The notes beneath the pieces are model-generated. The model had not been told where the DNA came from. It made no database searches and saw nothing but the letters and a program-made list of their open reading frames with translations. From Phoronis ovalis (taxonomy: Eukaryota; Phoronida; Phoronidae): a stretch of DNA of 10,618 nt. Position numbers and translations under genes: made by a program. Shown here one piece after another: positions 1 to 7,800 of this stretch (its first letter is position 1; each line of letters starts with the position of its first letter). The DNA lies in NCBI GenBank assembly GCA_028565635.1, contig JAOXYB010030576.1, positions 1-10,618 on the forward strand, given 5' to 3'.

Positions 1-74
1 ATGCCATTCCTTTCGCTCAAATAGCCAATTTAAACAGCGTACAATGATGATTCTTCGAATCGTCGTTGTCTTGT

Positions 75-360
75 TTTGTATTGCTACGGTAAAGAAATTC
101 AAAAATTTGAATTGCTACTCACTGCGTACAGCAAATAATTTGGATTAATTTTAGGCTTTAATTGTATCCATAAAATAATATAGATTTTGGAATTTGGTGT
201 GTAAAACAGTCAGTGTGCGTAAAAATGGATTGCTACTTAAATATTTTAAAATTTTGGATTGCTACCCTTACATTTCAAAAATTGGATTAAGTTTGCTAAA
301 ATTTTGGATTGGGTTGGGCGGCACATCCCAGTAGTCAAAAACCATGAGTACCCCCGGGGC
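75..360. repeat. Composite repeat copy 1: ~29-bp minisatellite plus conserved tail
   Basis: Degenerate units built on TTTTGGATTGCTAC recur (near 111, 142, 226, 255, 283 and 305, spacing 22-29 bp in the best-preserved part). They are followed by a tail GCGGCACATCCC at 318-329 and GAGTACCCCCGGGGC ending at 360. The same tail closes a second array downstream. Seen directly; the family name is unknown to me. Confidence 0.7.
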
Positions 361-463
361 TAAAGGCTAAAAGGGGTATCGACAATAGCCGCATCTAATA
401 GGAGGGGGAGGACATATTTCACAAAATTTTGGGTAAGGGTGTGCAGTGCAGGCTTATCAAGTA

Positions 464-743
464 AACCAAAAAACTGGTTTGCTTAAATTTTTCTCAGTTG
501 TTAAAAAAACTGATTGTTAATGTTATGTGTGTTGGAAAACCGGTTTGCTGAATAGTGAAACATTGGATCCATTAATTTATTTTAGTCAAAAAAACAGATC
601 AACTCAGCTTATTTATTCAAAAAAACGGATTCATTTTCCTAATTTGGTCATAAACTGGATCCTCTCTGCCAATTTGGTCCAAAAACCTGATTCATTGTTG
701 CGGCACATCCCGATATAGACAGAACCCTGAGTGCTCTCCGGGC
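464..743. repeat. Composite repeat copy 2: ~31-bp minisatellite plus conserved tail
   Basis: Eight degenerate units with core AAAAAAACTGGATTC are visible, with the C of the core near 474, 510, 540, 561, 595, 626, 655 and 686; most spacings are 29-36 bp. The array ends in GCGGCACATCCC (700-711) and a CCCTGAGTGCTCTCCGGGC tail, matching copy 1 at a distance of 382 bp. An open frame at 527-718 is a chance reading of this array and includes the repeated core. Confidence 0.72.
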
Positions 744-987
744 TTACTGCCCAGGTACTACATAAGATATATCGTAGTTGGGCACCATAATTGTAATATT
801 TTGTTTTTAGCGCTCGGTAGTTGGGTCAGAGAGAAACACAAAACAAAATTGTCTGTTTGACAGTATAGCAATTTAGGCAGTCCTCTTTATTTCTTAAAAC
901 ACAAGTATATAATATTAGATGCTGTAGCTCCAGTTGGGCAGCCAATTAAGCAAAAAAGTTAGGGAAAGTACACAAGACTTCCATTTT
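744..987. other. Upstream sequence without a recognised feature
   Basis: AT-rich single-copy-looking sequence between the composite repeats and the first candidate exon. It may hold the promoter and 5' untranslated region of UTP25 if transcription starts in this window, but I see no convincing core promoter motif. Confidence 0.4.
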
Positions 988-1011
988 ATGATATATTTCA
1001 CCAAACAAAAG
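988..1011 (+). CDS. Candidate initiating exon, ATG plus strong donor (tentative)
   Basis: An ATG at 988 opens eight codons (MIYFTKQK) that end exactly at a near-consensus donor, AAAAG|GTAAGT (intron from 1012). The exit phase is 0, compatible with the candidate exon at 1129 or directly with exon A at 1738. The same frame is open upstream to a stop at 925-927 and reads LSKKVRESTQDF, faintly like the LTKKQKKHLRDF start of vertebrate UTP25, but with no upstream ATG in that interval. The evidence is the strong donor and the phase only; it could be chance. Confidence 0.22.
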
Positions 1012-1128
1012 GTAAGTACACAAGGCTATGTCCGTTCCATTGAATGATGGTAAGGGGTTCATAACTGGGATTGCAATGGGCTCACTGCTATAATATGCTC
1101 AAATTAACACAGTTCGCTTTCATTCCAG

Positions 1129-1188
1129 AGAAGGTGCTCATAGAAGATATCAAAAAGTGGAAGATGATGCACAAGAAAAAGATGAGGT
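1129..1188 (+). CDS. Candidate 5' exon of UTP25 (tentative)
   Basis: A 60-base stretch follows a good pyrimidine-rich acceptor (TTCGCTTTCATTCCAG, ending 1128) and is open in phase 0 as REGAHRRYQKVEDDAQEKDE. It ends before GTGCTG, a poor donor. Phase 0 out would join exon A in frame, and a basic-then-acidic composition fits the start of a UTP25 protein. No residue-level homology is convincing. A different frame over the same stretch is open to a TAA at 1251-1253 and encodes a Lys-rich peptide, so it may be non-coding or part of an untranslated region. Confidence 0.25.
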
Positions 1189-1737
1189 GCTGCTTCACTG
1201 ACTTATATCTTGGCACTCCTAAGCTTGCCAGAAAGTTGTGTTGTCCTCATTAAAATAAAATAATGTTTACATAATTAGTGATATATGTTTATTTCAAACT
1301 TCGAAAGTTCGTATAAAATACAGAAAAATGTACACTTACTAACTCTGAGACAAGTTAACTAAAATCTTGTTACAACTATCAGATAACCAAGTCCAGAAAG
1401 CACTGCACATACATGGACAGACAGACAGACCTAATATATAATGCATAAAATATGTTCTGGTACTACTTTCAGTTATAGTCTCTAGAGATGTAAAATTGTT
1501 TTGTACTAGTGTATTGAACAGTTTGTGATTAAAATACCGGTACATATCTTTAACGAGCTAGTAATATGTATTATTTAAGTTTGGTAATTAAAATTTCATT
1601 TGTTCAATAGGAATATCATTTCAGTCTATTGATTGCTGAAGATATGACTCACAATGATCATAGATTTTGTTTTCTTGTTGTCCGTCCTGCAAGAATTTGA
1701 TTTATAAGATGTATGTTTTATTGTTCATTTATTTTAG
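1189..1737. other. Probable 5' intron, no gene recognised
   Basis: AT-rich sequence with a short (GACA)n tract near 1415-1430. TAAAATAAAATAATG at 1251-1265 superficially resembles a stop plus polyadenylation-like context but has no supporting downstream element. A well-formed acceptor at its end leads into exon A, so this is most simply intron. Confidence 0.5.
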
Positions 1738-1843
1738 CCTTATGAAAGCAGTTCTTCAAGTGAAACAGAAAGTGAAGAAGAAAATGCCTATCTACAGCTA
1801 GTGTCAACTGTTAAAGCAGAGCACAAGGCATCTAGTGGTTCAG
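1738..1843 (+). CDS. UTP25: UTP25 exon A (N-terminal acidic region)
   Basis: The exon follows a TTTATTTTAG acceptor and starts in phase 0 with Pro-Tyr-Glu. It continues with a serine run, [18 protein letters not shown], and ends SerGlySer plus one base before GTGCAA. The acidic stretch followed by [10 protein letters not shown] corresponds to the vertebrate SESE...YHRLLATLK segment. It joins exon B in phase 1, forming a Glu codon. The donor GTGCAA is weaker than the others, but the join is in frame and the read-through meets a stop at about 1870. This is the most 5' exon recognisable by homology; it has no start codon of its own, so at least one exon lies upstream. Confidence 0.85.
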
Positions 1844-4800
1844 GTGCAAAAAGTGTTTTAAACTGTCAATAATAAATCAATAGAAAAATAAGGAAATCAT
1901 ATTTTGTAGATTGTAATTCATACCCCAAACAATGTGTAACTAGTGGCCATATCTATGCCCCTCCCCCCCCCCCCCCATCTACTGTCCAGCCAGGAACACC
2001 ATGCAATTTCAACACATCAAATGCATTCATGATTTTGCAGAAAGAACACTAAATGCTAATCAGCCAAAAAATATCAAATTTCTTTTTAAAATTTTTACAT
2101 CGGTCTAGGTTGTCTTTATTAATGCTGCATAAGTACACCTGAAGTAAGTTTTGATAGTAAAATATAAAACATTGAAATTTGAGTCATAATTACAGAAACT
2201 TGTGATTCAGAGGAAGAAATGGAATCAGAAAATGATAATGAAGACAGTGATGATGATGGTGCATCAGCAGAGAGCTTTGATAAATTAGCACAAATTAATA
2301 AGACCAACACAAAAATTGATGATATCAGTAACAATTCTGATGCTGAGAAATCTCTGAATGTTGAGGATCACAGTGATTGTAGTGATGATGAAAGCATACG
2401 GAATACTGATACAGAAATAAGCGATGATGATAAGAATGATGAAGATGATGTCCAGTTTCAAGAAAAGGGTAAGTGTGCAGGATAGTACTCCACGAAAGTT
2501 AGCACCATCCATGTTAATTTTGTAGAGTTAGTCCTAGACTTCAAAAATGTACAGGGTGTCATAAACAAATTTGAATTGAATTTTGACATTTTTATTAATT
2601 TTAAATACATAGAAACACAAATTTTTGCTATTATAGTAAACTAAATTTAAAATTAAACACGATTTTCCTTTCATTTGGCCAGTTTATTTGAAAGATTTCT
2701 TGTAACATTTGGATAGATACTGGCATGCACTTTTCTAAGAAGATATTCTTACCAGGGAAAACATTGTTTGTAATTTATGGCTGTTTGCTGTTAAAGTCAG
2801 TTCCTGTTACATATTTCCATTTCAGTTGCATTGTTAAATACTTTTTAGAACATTTTTAAACCCATCTGGGTAACATTATCATTATAATAAAGATTTTAAC
2901 AGTAGATTCTAATACAGACATTCATTCATGGCCAGCTGGGCTTATTATGTTATGTTTCTGATTTGATGAATTGTAGCAATAAGACACTTTATCATGGGAA
3001 ACAAAAAGTATCTTATATCTATGTAGTTATTGATAACAAAAATAATATTGTAAGTTGCAAGAACGTGAGTGTCAAGTTGAATACTTTCATGCTCCATAAT
3101 TTAAGTATGCCTTCAAATTACATTAAACTTCAAAATGTTCAAGTTAACTAATTTCATTTACATATATCATAGGGAATTACACATCAATCACACCATATTT
3201 TCTCTAATAATCACCCCCTCTGGTGATTAAAATAAATCAATAATCGCCACCTCTCTAATAATCGCCCCTGGGTGGCAATTTGAATTGAAGACCCATTTGA
3301 ATTAATACGAGATAATCGCATTTTAATTCATATGTGTAGTTGATTAATTTTTTGTTGGATGGTGTGTAAAATTTTTTAGGAAATATAGTACTATTTATTA
3401 ATAATATTTCCGCAAATTATCTTTAATATAAAAAAACAAACTGCGGATCACCTCCAATAACATTTCCAATAGAATTTACATGATGCGGCAAGAGGTGATT
3501 TACACTTCTCGCCGATAACTTTTACAATAATTGTGTTTCTACATTGAGCAAGGCGGCATACTACTGCACAAATTTCTCTAGGTATGTGACCAACAAAATA
3601 AACTTACTGTTTGTTTAAGGTTTGTAAGACTTTTTCTTGCATTGCACACAGTTTTTGCTTAAATAAGCCGATAGTGTTGTATCTTTATTGCTTTACATAT
3701 CACAAACAATAGATTAGAAAAAGTTTAAAACTTCATGCCAGGAGTACAAACTAGCTAATAATCACCCCCCTCTCTAATAATCAACCCCTGTAATAATCAT
3801 CCCCACTAAAGGCATTAAAATAATCTCCAGGGCATTTATTAGTGAAAATATGGTATACACTCATTTGAAACTAATTTTGGTAAAAACCTACAGAAATGGG
3901 CCATCTTGGTCATGTATTTATTATGAAAATGCATTATAAGGCATTCTTTTAATGAAAATAAATCATTAAATAAAAATAAAAAACCTGATTTATTTTCAGA
4001 CCCGTTCAGCCTTCATTTTGAAAAGGAATTACCAGAAGACTTTGTTGATAGTTTATCATCTAGCAGCAGCTGGATTAAAGAAGATAAAAAGGTATTTTGA
4101 ATTCAAAAGCAATAAGTGACTTGGGACTGAATAAGTGCCTGTTTGCCTTCCATTATAAGAATTTCAAAGGAATTTTAAGTGCTTACCTTTAATTAATTGG
4201 CAGAGGAAAATAATTCATATAATTAAAAACAAATGGCAGCTATTGGGGTAAAGAAAAATACCTGGTATAACATTGCATTTAAGAGTTAACTGCAGAAAAA
4301 TTACTCTCTAGGTAGGATGATTTTTTTTGTTAAACTTTTTTGAAACAATGCACAATTTAAAACCAGAAGCTCAGCTCACTGTTTGTCTCCAAGACCTTAG
4401 GGAGATTGCCTGTGGATCATTTTGTATTTCATAATTATTTGTATACTTATTTTCATTAAATATGGTAATGTGCAAACCTGCTAGTGTGATTGCATATTTT
4501 TGGGATCATCACGGTTTAGTACAAATTTTCATTACAGTTGTCTGGGAGTGGAAAAGGTTTACTTATAATCCCAAAAAATGTTCCAGAAACATTCATAACG
4601 GAGCTATCCAAAGATAAAGATCTGGTGAAGTTACATGTCAAAAAGAAATTATGTCAGCAGCTGTACGAAGTAAATAAGAAATGTGCCCCCGAGTTAAAAG
4701 AGACAGAAAAACTGACGCACCTACAGCAGCAGCTGTTTGGAACTATGAATACATATCAGGTACATTTTGAAAAGAAATAAATGTGCAAAAAGTATTATGT

Positions 4801-7800
4801 TGCCAGGTGGCTGGTACTCACGACTGTGTGTGTCATGCAGGACATAAGGTTGCTCAGGTAGATAGCGCCTTAACAAAAGTAGTTGTGTGATAGCTATAAC
4901 GGACAATTTGTCATCAATGCTTAGAATATTTTTTCATGTTTGACTGGGTGGGATTTAAATACATCAGTAGCAAAAGGAGCTTCTGAATTTATATTTGCTT
5001 TTAGTTTTCATATCACTTCCTCTTTGTCTGTTTAAGCTTAGCTCAGTACAAATTACAGCTGATTGGTTCCTAGTAAACATTAGACTCCAGTTTAATTTTA
5101 TTGTATTATTTGCTGTTTATTTTTGTGTTCATTCTGTTTTTATATATTTCTTTTATAGGATATGTGTTACTCTATGCGGGATTACCAGAACGGGGAAGAG
5201 ATTCGTCTGACCTACTGCATGCATGCTTTGAATCATGTTCTGAAGTAGGTTAATGTTTTTGAAATACATTATTGCAGCTTTAGTAACTTTAGACATCATG
5301 TATTTATAAATACATGATAAGACTAAGCTATTTTTTGGAATACTGGTAGCACATGGAAACTTTCTTCTAATGCTGAAAAATAATTAGTGTAGCAAAAAGG
5401 TGCATAATTATCTAAATTGAAATTAGGATTATTTACTGCTGTAGCTGTTGTAATAGGATTGGAATTTAAAGCATAGCTAGTGCCTAAAAGGTAAATTTGT
5501 TGAAATGATGGCAGCCATTTTATTAAACTGTGAATGCATAGTATAACTTTATAAGTTGTTTGCAATTATAGGACAAGAAGTAGAATTATTGCTCACAATG
5601 CAAAGATGAAATCCAAAAGTAGTAATGTCTTAGAGTAAGTAGAGAATGTTTATTCACTTGTAGAAGTATAGCACACACAATTACCTTTGTCAGAAGTTTG
5701 TCTGCAGCCTAATATACCTCTATGAAGGTTGAATATTAGTTAGTGTAATATTCTCTGTAAACTGTTATTCAGGCCATGTCAAAGTAGACAGGCATGAACA
5801 GCATACAGAAATAGAAAAAATATCATGTAGATGAAGCCAACAGAGAATTCTGACATTTAGAGGTGTTTAACTGTGTTTAAAAGGCCAGCAATAGAATAAA
5901 AGCATTGATATTATCTGACCTGTTGAGCTAATACAGTGCAGCAAGTTGGGCTGATATGAAAGGTCCAGTTGACTTCTGTTGTAACATACTCTGTCGAGAC
6001 ACTACTTGAGTACATGTTGGAGAAATTTTGACAATTTAAAATAGAGCTTTTGTCTACTCTTCGAATATAACATACAGCCCTGACTATGCTATGCAGGCTT
6101 GACCTGCTGTTGAGCTATACTTGTGGCATATTTAGGGTACAATTAGACATTATCTGGAGAACAAAATTATTTTAAAAATCCGTATTTGAGATACATGTTA
6201 GCAAATTTTTCCTTTTTCTGCAGAGAATACAGGGATCAAGGTTTAACGCGACCCAAGGTGTTAATTGTAGTACCTTTCAGAGATTCTGCTTTACGAATTG
6301 TCAACATCATGATCAAGTTGCTGATGCCTAAAGATCAGGTATGTGCATGCTAATGTGTGGTTCCGTGCAATAATAACTGTCAAGTTTTCCAACTCCAGCG
6401 TTTCTAAGATTATTGTCTGTGATTGCTTAAAACAAAATATATTTATAATCCATAAGGGCATCCAGTAGTTCCATCAAATGGACTGGCATGAAATGAACCG
6501 TCAGAACTGGGTGACTACTTAATGGAGACTTGCTGCCATAATAGAATTAGTGTTAACTTGTGAGGCGTAACATGCTTACAAATTTCTGATTTCTAAATGT
6601 AAAAAATTGTTCATCATTGTGATTTTCGTAAAATCATATTTGCTAGTAAAAACAATTCAATTGTCCTCAATTCTGCAGTTGGTATTAAATTTATAACAGT
6701 TGGCTTCCATCTGATGTGCTTGAGATTAGTCTTGCAAATTCATTCTTACTATTATTTTCTAGACTTTTGTAACAAATAAGAAAAAGTTCAAATCTGAATT
6801 TGGGTATAAGGAAGATGAATCATTAAAGGGAAAAAAGCCAGGTACTCTGTTTACATATTATTGTTCTTTTTGCTGTGATGAAGTAATGATGCATTTTTAG
6901 ACATTACATAAACTGGAGGATCAGTGTCAGTAGGCGACACAGTACATGGCTTCCCATACAAAGTTACTGGTATGGTCGACAAATTTTCATCTTAATTTTA
7001 ATCAAACATTTGTTGAAATCAGTCCAGTACTTTCCAAAGTTATCTAAGAATATGTTTTCACATGGCAACTGTTTTGAATCCAAAATGAATCGTCAAATGT
7101 CCATCTCCAGAACCTAGCAAGCATTCTGATCGAAATTTCGTTGAAATCGGTCCAGTACTTTACAAGTTATCAAAGATAACATGCCTTTTGGCAACTATTT
7201 TGAATCCAAGATTTTTCAAATGTTCATCTCAAAAACCTAGCAAAAATTCTGATTCCAGTTTTTCGTTGTAATTGGGCCAGTACTTTCCGAGTTATCAAAG
7301 AATATGATATGTGACTGAGTGACATCAAAGAATATTTTCACATCAGCTTTTTCATTTCAATCAAATGTTCATCTCCAGAACATAGCGAACAGTTGGATCC
7401 AAATTGAATTTCATTGAAATCGGTCTAGTACTTTCCCAATGATGAAAGAATATATTTTGTGACTCTGCGACTGAGCGGGTGACTGAATGAAAGGAACTAA
7501 TGCAAGAATAATATGTCTTCCAAATTTATTGTTGGAAGCCATAATAAATGAGTCAATTGTTGCCCTTCAAGTAAAAAAAAATTCAATTTCTAAGACATTT
7601 TGTATAATTTTTTAGAAGATTTTGAAGCTACCTTCAAAGGTAATATTGATGATCACTTTAGAATTGGTGTAGGAGTGGCAAAAAAAAGTTTAAAACTGTA
7701 TACAGAATTTTACTCCTGTGACATAATCATTGCTTCTCCACTTGGTTTAAGGACTGCCATTGGTGCTGAAGGGTAAGCATATTATTTTGTCATTTACTAT

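Larger units (their letters stand above)
3192..3854. mobile_element. 663-bp non-autonomous DNA transposon candidate (MITE-like) with terminal inverted repeats
   Basis: The left end ACCATATTTTC-T-CTAATAA and the right end, read on the opposite strand, ACCATATTTTC-A-CTAATAA agree at 18 of the first 19 bases and 21 of 26 overall. Subterminal copies of AATAATC(A/G)CCCC occur at both ends (from about 3206, 3239, 3255 and again 3756, 3776, 3791). The left end also contains a perfect hairpin, TAATCACC (3208-3215) with GGTGATTA (3222-3229). No transposase frame is present. No clean target-site duplication is visible: left flank ATCAATCAC, right flank ATACACTCA. Superfamily is undetermined. Confidence 0.72.

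Noticed and set aside
1071-1253. 60-codon open frame ending at TAA followed by AT-rich, AATAAA-like sequence, as a separate small gene
   Set aside because: There is no recognisable protein; the good splice acceptor inside it and a competing open frame suggest a 5' exon or untranslated sequence of UTP25 at best.
2119-2512. Minus-strand open frames opposite the acidic exon (2119-2334 and 2285-2512)
   Set aside because: They are antisense shadows of the GAT/GAA-rich exon B, giving Ser/Leu/Ile-rich text with no recognisable domain.
2963-3151. 62-codon open frame as a possible extra UTP25 exon
   Set aside because: There are no matching splice sites in a usable phase and no homology, and exons B and C already join in frame in the expected order.
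4538-4561. SGSGKG at the start of exon D resembling a Walker A P-loop
   Set aside because: It lacks the full GxxxxGK[ST] pattern and lies in the linker before the core; the family has no P-loop at this position.
4995-5210. Hydrophobic 71-codon frame resembling membrane segments
   Set aside because: It is a translation of the T-rich pre-acceptor region running into exon E in the wrong frame.
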